Shown here piece by piece: positions 16,339-26,600 of a DNA stretch of 39,836 nucleotides. The stretch's first letter is position 1. The number at the start of each line of letters is the position of its first letter. The stretch spans positions 1 to 39,836 of the forward strand of contig DVIH01000064.1 of the NCBI GenBank assembly GCA_018711405.1. Reading direction: 5' to 3'. The translations under genes were made by a program, and so were the position numbers. The notes beneath the pieces were generated by a model, which worked only from the letters and a program-made list of their open reading frames with translations, did no database searches and was not told the origin of the DNA. Source of the DNA: Candidatus Avibacteroides excrementipullorum. GTDB taxonomy: Bacteria > Bacteroidota > Bacteroidia > Bacteroidales > Bacteroidaceae.

Positions 16339-17286
16339 TCAGAGACTCTCCAGATAAGAACTTACGTTTTTCTCTATACGGGCATAGAGGTCATCATCGG
16401 CAGCTTTCACGAACTTCTCGCCCACGATGTGTTCATAGAGTTCTATGTATCTGGCCGAAACGCTGTCGGTGTATTCATCGGTCATTTCGGGCATCACGTC
16501 TCCCTGACGGCCCATGAAGTTGTGTTCGATGAGCCACTGCCTTACGAACTCTTTCGACAGCTGTTTCTGAGGTTCTCCTTTTTCAAACTTCTCTTCATAT
16601 CCATCGGCATAGAAATAGCGCGAAGAGTCGGGCGTATGTATTTCATCTATCAGATAGACTTTGCCATCTCTTTTGCCGAATTCGTATTTGGTATCCACCA
16701 GTATCAGACCTTTGGAGCGTGCTATTTCCGAACCGCGTTCAAACAGTGCGTAGGTATATTTCTCCATCAGTTCGTAATCTTCTTTCGATACTATGCCTTT
16801 TGCTATGATTTCCTCTTTCGAGATGTTTTCGTCATGTCCGGCATCGGCTTTGGTGGTAGGGGTGATTATCGGTTTCGGGAATTTCTGGTTTTCCTTCATT
16901 CCATCGGGCAGAGGCACTCCGCACAGCATGCGGCATCCGTTTTTGTATTCCCTCCATGCGCTGCCGGTGAGGTATCCGCGTATTATCATTTCCACCTTGA
17001 AGCCTTCGCACTTCAGCCCCACTGTCACCATCGGATCAGGAGTGGCAAGTTTCCAGTTGGGCACTATGTCGGCCGTAGCGTCAAGAAATTTTGCTGCGAT
17101 CTGGTTGAGCACCTGTCCCTTGAACGGTATCCCTTTCGGCAATATCACATCGAAAGCCGAAATCCTGTCGGTTGCAACCATGACCAGTCTGTCGTCATTT
17201 ATGTCATATACATCGCGGACTTTGCCATGATACACGCTTTTCTGTCCCTTGAAATTAAAATCTGTTTTAACTAATACTCTGTTCAT
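16339..17286 (-). CDS. purC: Phosphoribosylaminoimidazole-succinocarboxamide synthase
   Basis: PurC joins CAIR and aspartate with ATP to give SAICAR in de novo purine synthesis. The 315-residue protein shows the ATP-binding start [11 protein letters not shown], then [40 protein letters not shown] and [11 protein letters not shown], which are family signatures. The length fits the longer form common in Bacteroidota. The ATG at 17286 is chosen over the GTG at 17292. It follows the PhoH-like gene by 17 bp and is probably cotranscribed with it. Confidence 0.96.
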   Translation of the reverse strand: MNRVLVKTDFNFKGQKSVYHGKVRDVYDINDDRLVMVATDRISAFDVILPKGIPFKGQVLNQIAAKFLDATADIVPNWKLATPDPMVTVGLKCEGFKVEMIIRGYLTGSAWREYKNGCRMLCGVPLPDGMKENQKFPKPIITPTTKADAGHDENISKEEIIAKGIVSKEDYELMEKYTYALFERGSEIARSKGLILVDTKYEFGKRDGKVYLIDEIHTPDSSRYFYADGYEEKFEKGEPQKQLSKEFVRQWLIEHNFMGRQGDVMPEMTDEYTDSVSARYIELYEHIVGEKFVKAADDDLYARIEKNVSSYLESL

Positions 17287-17303
17287 AATCACACTATTTA
17301 TAT

Positions 17304-18248
17304 TTAGATATTGTTGTCTTTGCTCCTGTTGTAGGCTTCCACTATGCGCTGCACCAGTTTGTGCCGCACTATGTCTTTCTTGTCAAACTCCACGAAGCCT
17401 ATGCCTTTCACGTCTTTCAGTATGCCCAGCGCCTGTATGAGACCCGACTTCTGCGATGGCGGCAGATCCACCTGCGTTATGTCTCCGTTGATGATGAATT
17501 TGGCATTGCTGCCCATCCTTGTCATAAACATCTTTATCTGCTGCGGGGTGGTGTTCTGCGCCTCGTCCAGTATGACAACTGCATCGTTGAGCGTGCGCCC
17601 CCTCATGAATGCCAGCGGAGCTATCTGTATGACGTTCATCTCGGTCAGTTCTTTCAGTTTGTTGGCCGGAATCATGTCTTGCAGGGCATCGTAAAGCGGT
17701 TGCAGATAAGGGTCTATCTTGTCTTTCATGTCGCCGGGCAAAAATCCCAGTTTCTCCCCTGCCTCCACCGCCGGACGCGAGAGTATGATGCGTTTCGCCG
17801 TCTTGCTTTTCAAGGCTCTCACGGCCAAAGCTATCGACAGATATGTCTTGCCTGTGCCGGCAGGGCCTATGGAAAAGAGCATGTCGTTTTTCTCATACGC
17901 CGACACGAGTTTCTTCTGCGAATCGTTGCGGGGCACTATGGGCTTGCCGTTGATGTTGAACAGTATCACGCTGTCGCCGTATTCCGCTCCCGGCCTCCTG
18001 CCCTTTATGATGTCCACCACATTGTCTTCGGTCAGCTGGTTGTAGGTGGCGCAATATTTCTCTATGGCCACAATGTTCTCCTCGAAAGAGCACATCTCCT
18101 CTTCATCGCCGAGCACTTTCAGCACATTGCCGCGTGCCACGATTCTCAATTTTGGATAAAGAGCCTTTATTATCTGAATGTTGCTGTTGTTTACTCCGTA
18201 AAATATAACAGGATCCACATCCTCAAGTACTATGATTTTTTCTATCAT
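17304..18248 (-). CDS. PhoH-like ATPase
   Basis: A 314-residue P-loop ATPase of the PhoH family. An N-terminal domain of about 110 residues resembles the usual RNA-binding part. The helicase-like core follows, with Walker A GPAGTGKT at 128-135, the PhoH signature [20 protein letters not shown], Walker [10 protein letters not shown], and the motif [21 protein letters not shown]. PhoH proteins are linked to RNA metabolism and ribosome-associated stress, though their biochemical role is still debated. The ATG at 18248 follows a TACCTTTG box by 41 bp. It is the first gene of the unit with purC and is divergent from the SusC operon. Confidence 0.94.
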   Translation of the reverse strand: MIEKIIVLEDVDPVIFYGVNNSNIQIIKALYPKLRIVARGNVLKVLGDEEEMCSFEENIVAIEKYCATYNQLTEDNVVDIIKGRRPGAEYGDSVILFNINGKPIVPRNDSQKKLVSAYEKNDMLFSIGPAGTGKTYLSIALAVRALKSKTAKRIILSRPAVEAGEKLGFLPGDMKDKIDPYLQPLYDALQDMIPANKLKELTEMNVIQIAPLAFMRGRTLNDAVVILDEAQNTTPQQIKMFMTRMGSNAKFIINGDITQVDLPPSQKSGLIQALGILKDVKGIGFVEFDKKDIVRHKLVQRIVEAYNRSKDNNI

Positions 18249-18289
18249 CAGCCAATTTTATACAACAAATACATACTGTTTTCCGTATG

Positions 18290-18297
18290 CAAAGGTA
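18290..18297 (-). promoter_or_regulatory. Promoter -7 box (TACCTTTG) of the PhoH-like gene and purC
   Basis: TACCTTTG on the minus strand matches TAnnTTTG and lies 41 bp before the ATG at 18248. The only TTG nearby is closer than the usual 19-21 bp. Confidence 0.55.
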
Positions 18298-18388
18298 ATG
18301 AATCATTCCCAATTGAGCATACATTTTTTCAATGGCGTAAAACATTTCCCTGACAACGGCTGCACGGGCTACGGAAAGGCGCGCCCGG

Positions 18389-18467
18389 GATCGGCTCGAT
18401 CATTGCCCGGGATCGAGCCGATCCCGGGCGAAGATGGCGTACATACCCGGCAAAGATGGCGCACATC
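18389..18467. repeat. Palindrome array C: four 13-bp cores at 22-bp period plus an in-phase fifth palindrome
   Basis: Cores: GATCGGCTCGATC (18389-18401), GATCGAGCCGATC (18411-18423), GATGGCGTACATA (18433-18445), GATGGCGCACATC (18455-18467), spaced exactly 22 bp. Spacers: ATTGCCCGG, CCGGGCGAA, CCCGGCAAA. A fifth in-phase 13-mer, GGCTTCAGAAGCC (18477-18489), is a perfect six-pair palindrome of unrelated sequence. The first two cores with their flanks form a perfect 20-bp inverted repeat (18382-18401 against 18411-18430) with a 9-bp loop. The array lies between the divergent promoters of the PhoH-like gene and susC. Confidence 0.92.
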
Positions 18468-18527
18468 CCGGGCGGGGGCTTCAGAAGCCTGCGGCAGAAA
18501 CATTTTGGAGAATAAAAGCGGCATATC

Positions 18528-18559
18528 TTTGCTGCCAATTTTTATAATATATATCTTTG
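18528..18559 (+). promoter_or_regulatory. Promoter of the SusC-SusD-GH85 operon
   Basis: TTTG (18528-18531), 20 bp, then TATCTTTG (18552-18559) is a full match to the Bacteroidota primary promoter. It lies 94 bp before the susC ATG. A second TATCTTTG at 18524-18531 overlaps the upstream element and could serve as a tandem start, with a TTTG 16 bp before it. The leader downstream is AT-rich. No operator for a regulator is recognisable. Confidence 0.75.
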
Positions 18560-18653
18560 CGCAGATAAATATCTTGAATATGCAATCATGCGCATGTCTC
18601 CCCGAAACATCCGCATGATGTTTTCTTGCTTTTAGAATTAATATATAACAATT

Positions 18654-21600
18654 ATGAGAAATTCTTTTTTTACACATCTTTTCAAATCGGGCGGAACCGC
18701 GTTATTCTGCATGGCCATCATGTCGCCATGCACAATCAGCGCGGCCGACAGCCATGCCGGACATGCCGACATCAGCCTCATGACTTCCCAGCAGGACAAG
18801 ATAGTCGTGACGGGCATCGTGACCGACTCCAACGGCGAACCGCTCATAGGAGTAAACGTATTGGAGAAAGGCACGGCCAACGGAGTAATTACCGGACTCG
18901 ACGGTGACTTCACCCTCAGCGTATCGGGCAGCGAATCGGTACTCGTATTCTCATACATAGGATACAAGGAAGTGACGGTAAGAGTAGGCAGCGAGACCAG
19001 CTTAAGCATATCAATGTCGGAAGACACACAGCAGATAGACGAAGTAGTGGTGACCGCACTCGGCATAAAACGTGAGAAAAAGATGCTGGGATATGCAGTG
19101 CAGGACATCAAGGGCGAGAAACTCAACGCCACAGGAGATCCATCGGTGACAAGCATGCTGAGCGGCAAGGTGGCAGGACTCCAGATGAACACGGCAGGAA
19201 CAGGACTGGGCGGTTCCACCAAGATAACACTGCGAGGCAACTCATCACTTACAGACAACAACCAGCCGCTGTGGATAATAGACGGGGTACCGTTTAACGA
19301 CAACAGCAGCTCCGATGCATCGCTCTTCGGCGGAGTGGACAGAGGAGGAGGTGCGGTAGACATAAACCCCGATGACATCGAATCCATATCAGTACTCAAA
19401 GGCCCTAACGCCGCAGCCCTCTACGGCTCAAGAGCCGGAAACGGAGTGATACTCATCACCACCAAGAAAGGAGTGAAAGACAAAGGTTTCGGAGTGACCT
19501 ATTCGGGCAACTTCACATGGACAAGCGTGGCATCCACGCTCGACATGCAGGACAAATACGGACAAGGCACACAGGGCGTGTTCGATGAGACAAGCCAGGC
19601 CAGTTTCGGAGGTCTGCTCGACGGACATGATTATACCGGATGGCTGCAGGAACAGACGCTGCAATACAAAAAATATGGAAACAAACTCAAAGACTATTTC
19701 GATACAGGTTTTTCGCAGACCCACAACGTGGCCATAGGAAAATCGACCGAGAACTCCAACTACCGCGCATCATTCGGAAGCACCGAAAGCAGGGGCATGT
19801 TCAACGATGAACGTCTCAGCAAGATAAACATAGACCTGAGAGGCGGCATGAAGATGAACAAATATCTGAGCATGGACTCCAAAGTGTCGCTCAGCAGGAC
19901 AAAAGCCACCGACAGGCCGGTCTACGGCAAAGGCGGAGAAGTGTACCAATTGCTCTACATCCCCAACAATGTGCCTCTGAACGACCTGAAGACGTTCAGA
20001 AGCGAAACCCAAAGACATATCTATTACGTCAATCCGGGACCACAGACTCTCAATCCCTACTACATCAACTACCAGTACTCCAACATGGACGAACGCTGGA
20101 GGGCATTCGGATATCACACAGTGAAGATAGACTTCACCCCATGGCTGTATGCCACCGGAAAATATGCGTTCGACTATTATCACACCAACATAGCAGACAT
20201 AAACAGGACCAACGGCATAGAGGCTCAGGAAAACGAATCGTATACCACACAGGAACAGAACTTCTATGAGCACAACCTGGAATTCATGCTTGTGGGAAAC
20301 AACAACATAGGCGACAAATTCCGGATTGGCTATACGCTCGGCGCAAACGTGATGTACCAAAAGACACACGGACTGACCGGACTGTCGAAAAACATGGCCA
20401 ATAATGATAGATGGTATCACAACTCGGCTTTGGGGCAAAACTCTGCCGAACAGGACATGACCGAAAGGATGACACGCTCGGTATTCGGCTCGTTGCAACT
20501 GGCATACAACGAATATCTGGCACTTGACCTCACGGCCAGAAATGACTGGTCATCCACCCTGCCGGTGAAAAACTGTTCATACTTTTACCCGTCGGCCAAC
20601 CTGAGCTTCATCTTCAGCGACATGATAGACAAGACTTGGGGCAACCTGCCGTCATGGCTCACATTCGGCAAAGTGCGCATATCAGCCGCACAGGTAGGAA
20701 AAGACACAGATCCATACAGGCTGTACAACTACCTGACATGGACACAGGGCACAAACGGCCCTGTCAGCACGGCACCGACCATAAAGGCCAACCCCGATCT
20801 GAAACCGGAGATTTCATCGGCATACGAAGCCGGACTCGACATGAAGTTCCTAAACAACCGTCTCGGATTCGACTTCACTTATTATTACAACATGACCAAA
20901 AACCAGATCATGGCAGTACCCATGTCGGGAGAATTCGCATACAAATACATCAACGCAGGCAAGATACTCAACCAGGGCGTGGAGTTCATGCTCTACACCA
21001 CTCCGGTCAGGACTAAGGATTTTGAATTCAACCTGGATGTCAACCTCGCGCACAATGTCTCGACAGTGAAAGAACTGACAGCCGATGCCAAATATGTCAG
21101 CCTCAACTCAAAAGGCGAGAACATGCTTGTGGACGTGGGCGCGGCTGAAGGCGAGAAACTCGGAAACATATATGCCAACAAGTTCTACGTAAGGGATGAC
21201 AACGGAAACATAGTAGTCAGAAACGGCATGCCGCTAATCACATCGCAGACCGACACCAACAGAAAGTGCATAGGCAGCATACAACCCGACCTGCTGATGT
21301 CCGTATCCCCGTCGTTCACATACAAGGGATTCTACCTGTCCGTACTGTTCGACATGAAGTTCGGTGGCGAGATAGTATCAGTGGCCGAGTCCATAGCCAC
21401 ACAATTCGGTATGGCAAAACGCACCGAATACCGTCCTGAGGAGGGCATACTCATACCGGGAGTAAACGAGGACGGCACCCCCAACACCACAAGGATAGAT
21501 GCCGAGACTTATTACAAATCCATAGGAGGAGACAACGCTCCGGCCGAAGAATTCGTCTACGATGCATCATACATCAAACTGAAAGAACTTGCGTTCGGAT

Positions 21601-21809
21601 ACAACTTCCCCAGCAAGTGGATAAACAAACTCCACCTTTCATCGTTAAGGCTGTCGTTCGTGGGCAGGAATCTCGGCTATCTGTTGAAACACACTCCGGG
21701 TACAAGCCCCGAAGGCGGATATGACATATCCATGTTCTCGCAGGCCATAGACTTTACATCTGTGCCTTATTCGAGGACTTTGGGATTCTCCATAAACATA
21801 GGTCTGTAA
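18654..21809 (+). CDS. SusC/RagA family TonB-linked outer membrane transporter
   Basis: A 1051-residue outer-membrane transporter that imports oligosaccharide with its SusD partner using TonB energy. After a signal peptide (about 1-31) it has a carboxypeptidase-D regulatory-like domain (about 50-122, KIVVTGIVTDSNGEPLIGVN). A TonB-box-like DEVVVTALG is at 129-137. The plug carries the SusC signature LKGPNAAALYGSRAGNGVIL at about 249-268. The long beta-barrel ends in SRTLGFSINIGL with a hydrophobic terminal residue, as barrels usually do. Length and order are typical. It is followed after 32 bp by the SusD-like gene and then the GH85 enzyme, so the cargo is probably a sugar released from N-linked glycans. 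That cargo assignment is inference from context. Confidence 0.95.
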   Translation: MRNSFFTHLFKSGGTALFCMAIMSPCTISAADSHAGHADISLMTSQQDKIVVTGIVTDSNGEPLIGVNVLEKGTANGVITGLDGDFTLSVSGSESVLVFSYIGYKEVTVRVGSETSLSISMSEDTQQIDEVVVTALGIKREKKMLGYAVQDIKGEKLNATGDPSVTSMLSGKVAGLQMNTAGTGLGGSTKITLRGNSSLTDNNQPLWIIDGVPFNDNSSSDASLFGGVDRGGGAVDINPDDIESISVLKGPNAAALYGSRAGNGVILITTKKGVKDKGFGVTYSGNFTWTSVASTLDMQDKYGQGTQGVFDETSQASFGGLLDGHDYTGWLQEQTLQYKKYGNKLKDYFDTGFSQTHNVAIGKSTENSNYRASFGSTESRGMFNDERLSKINIDLRGGMKMNKYLSMDSKVSLSRTKATDRPVYGKGGEVYQLLYIPNNVPLNDLKTFRSETQRHIYYVNPGPQTLNPYYINYQYSNMDERWRAFGYHTVKIDFTPWLYATGKYAFDYYHTNIADINRTNGIEAQENESYTTQEQNFYEHNLEFMLVGNNNIGDKFRIGYTLGANVMYQKTHGLTGLSKNMANNDRWYHNSALGQNSAEQDMTERMTRSVFGSLQLAYNEYLALDLTARNDWSSTLPVKNCSYFYPSANLSFIFSDMIDKTWGNLPSWLTFGKVRISAAQVGKDTDPYRLYNYLTWTQGTNGPVSTAPTIKANPDLKPEISSAYEAGLDMKFLNNRLGFDFTYYYNMTKNQIMAVPMSGEFAYKYINAGKILNQGVEFMLYTTPVRTKDFEFNLDVNLAHNVSTVKELTADAKYVSLNSKGENMLVDVGAAEGEKLGNIYANKFYVRDDNGNIVVRNGMPLITSQTDTNRKCIGSIQPDLLMSVSPSFTYKGFYLSVLFDMKFGGEIVSVAESIATQFGMAKRTEYRPEEGILIPGVNEDGTPNTTRIDAETYYKSIGGDNAPAEEFVYDASYIKLKELAFGYNFPSKWINKLHLSSLRLSFVGRNLGYLLKHTPGTSPEGGYDISMFSQAIDFTSVPYSRTLGFSINIGL

Positions 21810-21841
21810 TATAACCACGCAAATTAAACAAAGGATAAATC

Positions 21842-23602
21842 ATGAAAATAAAAAATATCATAACATACGCTTCCGCATCTGCTTTCGCACTGTGCATGGC
21901 TTCATGCACAAGAGGATTCATAGATATGAACGAAAATCCTTTTCAAGGACCCTATGTGCCAGGTACGGAAAAACCTGAAGAACCTGAAGAACCAGGAGAC
22001 CAATCAGACAAATATGCCGATATAAATATGCCAAGCAGCATAGATCAGGAAACTCTCAATGAACTGGCCGGCAATGTCTCTACTCTGGGAGCCACATTCA
22101 AGAGTTTCACCTATCAGGGACTGGTCAACGACTATCAGCGTACCACAAACGTGACACATGACATATATGCCGGATATTTCGCAAACAATAATCCGCAGTT
22201 CATGACAAGCTCGCCCAACTATGTCTACACGCAAGACTGGTCGGCAAGACGCTGGGATCATTTTTACAAAGACAGGTCTTCCGAATACAAGACATTGGTC
22301 AACACTTTCTGGTTTGTAGACAGGGAAAGATATAAAAACGCATTCTACATCACGCGCATATACTATGCATTCCTCGCCTCGACCATGACCGATACATACG
22401 GCGACATGCCTCTCGCCATGTACGTGAGAGGTGAGACTGCACCGGAACAGTGTCCGTACAACACGCAAAAGGAAGTCTACGACATTATATTCCGCATGCT
22501 CGAACAGGCCGTGGACAGCATCGTGCCGGGAGCGTGCGACTTCACTTTTGCCGAGAATGAAGACAAATGCTACGGCGGAGACGAAATGAAATGGTTGCGC
22601 TTCGCCAACACACTGCGTCTGAGACTCGCATTGAGAATCTCCAATGTAGACCCGGAAAGGGCAAAACAGGAAGGCGAGGCCGCCCTCACCAACCAATACG
22701 GACTGATGCAGTCGCAGGATGACCGCATGCGCGTCATGCCCAACTTTGCTCCTGTGGAATTGGGAGGAGAAAATGCCGGCGGAGAAGAAAACGAAGTAGT
22801 GAACTGTAGCTACAACTATGCAGACGTTGTAATGTCGAAAGACATGGAGCTGGCATACAAAAACCTCAGCAGCCAGCTCGATCCGAGATGCGAAATATCA
22901 TGGTATCGTCCTACACCAAAAGCTGCATTGGACAATGGACGCGAAAACCTGCGCAATGATTTCGCCGGATGCCGCATAGGTGACAACAATGTCACAAGAG
23001 AGTTCAACGAATACTCCCCGCTGAGATGCTACACGGCCGACAAGAAAGCCTTGCCCGATGACTACTGGTTCAGCTACTCGCGCGAATACCTGTGGCTGGG
23101 ATATGCGGAATGCAAGTTCCTCCAGGCTGAAGCAGCCCTCAGAGACTGGAACGGAGCAGGAGGTTCGGCCGAAGAGCTGTTCAAAGAAGGCATCAGGGAG
23201 TCTTTCAACTGGTACCACCTCTCGGCATTGGCAGAGACATATATCGCGAGCCTCAACATATACAACGGCACAGAATCCAATCCTTTCACATCGGGCGACA
23301 AAGAAGCACAGCTGGAGCAGATTATAACCCAGAAATGGCTTGCCGTGTTCCCCAACGGAAACGAAGGCTGGGCAGAGTTCAGGAGGACAGACTATCCGCG
23401 TCTGCTCAACCATATAGGCAACCAGTCGCCGGACGTGCCGATGAACAAGTTCATAAAAAGGATAAGCTATCCTCTGGAAGAATTGCAGTACAATGCCGGA
23501 AACTGCCCTATGGACGTGACGCAAGGCACAAGACTGTGGTGGGACGTGCAAGACACCAACAATAGCAACGGAGAGAGAAACAATCCAAACAACTTCAGAT
23601 AA
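21842..23602 (+). CDS. SusD/RagB-like nutrient-binding outer membrane lipoprotein (SusD-like_2 type)
   Basis: A 586-residue surface lipoprotein that caps the SusC transporter and binds glycan. MKIKNIITYASASAFALCMASC gives a lipobox with C22, followed by a PEEPEEP-type linker. The body shows features of the second SusD family: ITRIYYAFLASTMTDTYGDMPLAMY, EVYDIIFRMLEQAVDSI, MKWLRFANTLRLRLALRISN and, late, QIITQKWLAVFPNGNEGWAEFRRTDYPRL. It lies 32 bp after susC and 23 bp before the GH85 gene. The glycan it binds is inferred from the neighbouring enzyme, not from its own sequence. Confidence 0.94.
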   Translation: MKIKNIITYASASAFALCMASCTRGFIDMNENPFQGPYVPGTEKPEEPEEPGDQSDKYADINMPSSIDQETLNELAGNVSTLGATFKSFTYQGLVNDYQRTTNVTHDIYAGYFANNNPQFMTSSPNYVYTQDWSARRWDHFYKDRSSEYKTLVNTFWFVDRERYKNAFYITRIYYAFLASTMTDTYGDMPLAMYVRGETAPEQCPYNTQKEVYDIIFRMLEQAVDSIVPGACDFTFAENEDKCYGGDEMKWLRFANTLRLRLALRISNVDPERAKQEGEAALTNQYGLMQSQDDRMRVMPNFAPVELGGENAGGEENEVVNCSYNYADVVMSKDMELAYKNLSSQLDPRCEISWYRPTPKAALDNGRENLRNDFAGCRIGDNNVTREFNEYSPLRCYTADKKALPDDYWFSYSREYLWLGYAECKFLQAEAALRDWNGAGGSAEELFKEGIRESFNWYHLSALAETYIASLNIYNGTESNPFTSGDKEAQLEQIITQKWLAVFPNGNEGWAEFRRTDYPRLLNHIGNQSPDVPMNKFIKRISYPLEELQYNAGNCPMDVTQGTRLWWDVQDTNNSNGERNNPNNFR

Positions 23603-23625
23603 TCAACCTAAACAAATACAAGCAA

Positions 23626-26600
23626 ATGAATTTAAAGAAGATTTTATGTCTGCTGGCCATTTCAGCGAGTCTGACGGCCGGCATCGCGCAGCAGCCATAC
23701 GGCGGCAGCTGGCACTTGAACTATGTCAGGGACTGGACACCAGAATCAGACCCCGATGCCAAGTTCAACAAAAGTACGGTAGCTCTGCAACCGAGAATAG
23801 AAGACGATGTGGTAAAAGCCAACTCCAACCAGTTCGCAGACGGCAATGTTGCAGCCTGCCTCACCATGAACCCGAGTTGCAGCATGACCCCGTCGCAGGG
23901 AGCCAACAACTTCATAGGCTACAATCCCACCTACTGGCAATACATGGACATGCTCGTGTGGTGGGGCGGTTCATCGGGCGAAGGAGTAGTCATACCGCCC
24001 ACAGCGCCTGTCACAGACATCTGCCACCTCAATGGAGTAAAAGTTCTGGGCATCGTGTTCTTCTCCCCCACTTCGTTCGGCGGACGTCCGGAATGGGTAG
24101 ACCAGATGCTCACCGAAGAGGGCGGCAAATATCCATACGCGGAAAAACTCTATCAGATAGCCGACTACTACGGCTTCGACGGATGGTTCATCAATGCCGA
24201 GACAGTCACCTCCACCGGCAAATGGGACAAATTCATAGAATATTTCTACCAGGTAGCCGAAGCAGATGGCAACCACGACATGGAGATACAATGGTATGAC
24301 GCGAAATACACATCGCCTATGGACCTCGTAAATGTCAACAGCAATGTGTCATACATGGTCAACTATGGCATGGCATCATCCAGCTCCATAGCATCCGAGT
24401 GGAGCAAGTACAGCAGTGCGGGATACTCCAAAGACGACTTCTTCAGCAAAGCCTACTTCGGAGTGGAGCAGGCGCAAGGCGGCATAGAGGGCAACGCCAG
24501 CTATTTCGAAAGCTGCTTCCCTGCCACAGGCCACGCTGCCTCCATACAGATATTCAATCCTGAGGAAGGCATCTGGAAAAAAGTAGTGGAGAACCTTCTC
24601 GACCAGCCTACCAACTGCGGCACTACGGCATACAATGCCATGAACACAGTATTCAAAAACGAAGCGCGCTTTTGGACAAATGTTGCCAACGACCCGTCGG
24701 ACGTATCGGGACGCAACGGACGCACATGGCCCGGACTGGCCAACGCCATAGTGGAGCACAGCACCATACAGTCGCTGCCTTTCGTCACATCGTTCAGCGC
24801 AGGACTCGGCAAACACAGATTCGTCAACGGAGAGAACAGAGGCACGCAAGACTGGTATCACAGAGGCATGCAAGACATTCTCCCCACATGGCGCTGGTGG
24901 GTGGAAAGCTCATCGTCAGACCAACTTACATTCACTTTCAACTGGGATGACGCATACAACATCGGCACAAGCGTAACCGTTTCGGGCAACATGACAGCCA
25001 ACGCCGACCATCTGACAAGACTCTACAAGACCAATCTGAAGATAAGCTCGGGCGACAAGTTCCAGCTCGTCTACAAGACCAATTCGCAGAACTCCATAGA
25101 AGTGAAACTCGGCATAAAGGAAAACGGCAACGCATTCCAGACTTTCCAAGCTACTGCTTCGGAACAGAGCAACGGATGGACTGTCTCCAACATCGACCTC
25201 TCATCGCTGGCAGGAAAGACCGTTTCGATAATCGCGCTCAACTTCAAGACATCCTCCACCGTGAGCAACTATGAGACCACGCTCGGACAGCTCGGCATAA
25301 TACCTTCCGGATACAGCCAGAGCCTAAAGGTGTCGAATCTCATGACACAAAACGAACTGAAGGAAGACGTGAGCGACATTCGTCTGGTATGGGACGCCCC
25401 GCAAAGCGACAAGGTGCACCACTACAATGTATATATGGAGAGAAACGGACAGCGCACCCTCGTGGGACAGACCAGAGACGAAGGCTTCTACATAGACAAA
25501 TTCAAGAGAAACGGCAGCAGCGAGACAAGCCTCAAACTCGAAGTGGCGGTAGTCACCAAAGACATGACCGAATGCAGCCCCGTGCAGATAGTCAAGACAT
25601 TCCCAGCCATGACGGCACCGGTCATCACCATCAAGGCTTCGCAGACGCTCATCAAGGCAGGCGAACAGGTAACCTTCACGGCCACAGGCACCAACAACCC
25701 CACCGCCTATGACTGGACAGTGCCGCAGGGAGCAACGGAAGTTTCGAGAAGCGGCAACAGCATAACACTGAGATTTGACAACGAAGGCTTCTACTCCATA
25801 GGAGCGAAAGTGACCAACGCCATAGGCACTTCATCGAAAGACGAGCAGAACCTGATAGAAGTGAACAACACCAAGACCATAGAAAACGTGGCATTGCAGG
25901 GCGTCATCAACGATTGCAGCAACAGCGTATATCAGGAAGGACCGGAAAACATCATCGACGGCAAGAAAACGGGATGCACAGTCCACCAGAAATGGTGCAC
26001 CGGCGGAAGCAAGGAACACTATGTCATAGTAGACCTGAAACAAAGCTACCAGATATACAAGTTCTACCTCGTGGAAGGCTCTGCCAACGAAGCAGGAATG
26101 CCCAATCTGGACTGCTACCGCGTGGAACTGAGCAACGACCTGAAAAACTGGACGACAGTGCTCGACGAACAGGGACGCTCGTATGAGAACAAACACACCG
26201 ACTGGATAAAAGGCTCGGTAGGCAGATATGTGAAACTCGTGCCATACGACAACGAGAAACCTATCACCATCCGCGTATGGGAATTTGAAATATGGGGAGC
26301 GGAAAGCCCGTTGTCCATAGACAACATGGCCGACCAGCAGCTCAAGGTCAACGAATCGGCAACGTTTGAGATAGGATACGATCTGGGCGGAGACAAGGCA
26401 GACAACTTTGAAGCCACAGTGACCTCAGACAACGAAAACGTTGTGAAAGTCACCGAAACGACCGATGATGCCGCCAACTCGAAGATAAGATTCACCCTCC
26501 AGGCACAGTCGCAGATAGGCGAAGCCAACATAACGGTATCCATCGTTAACGGCGAATATGTCAACTCCACAGCATTCTCGGTAGAAGTGTCGAGCGATGA

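Noticed and set aside
18329-18653. Minus-strand frames in the gap before susC
   Set aside because: They consist of array C and promoter sequence, with biased composition and no support as genes.
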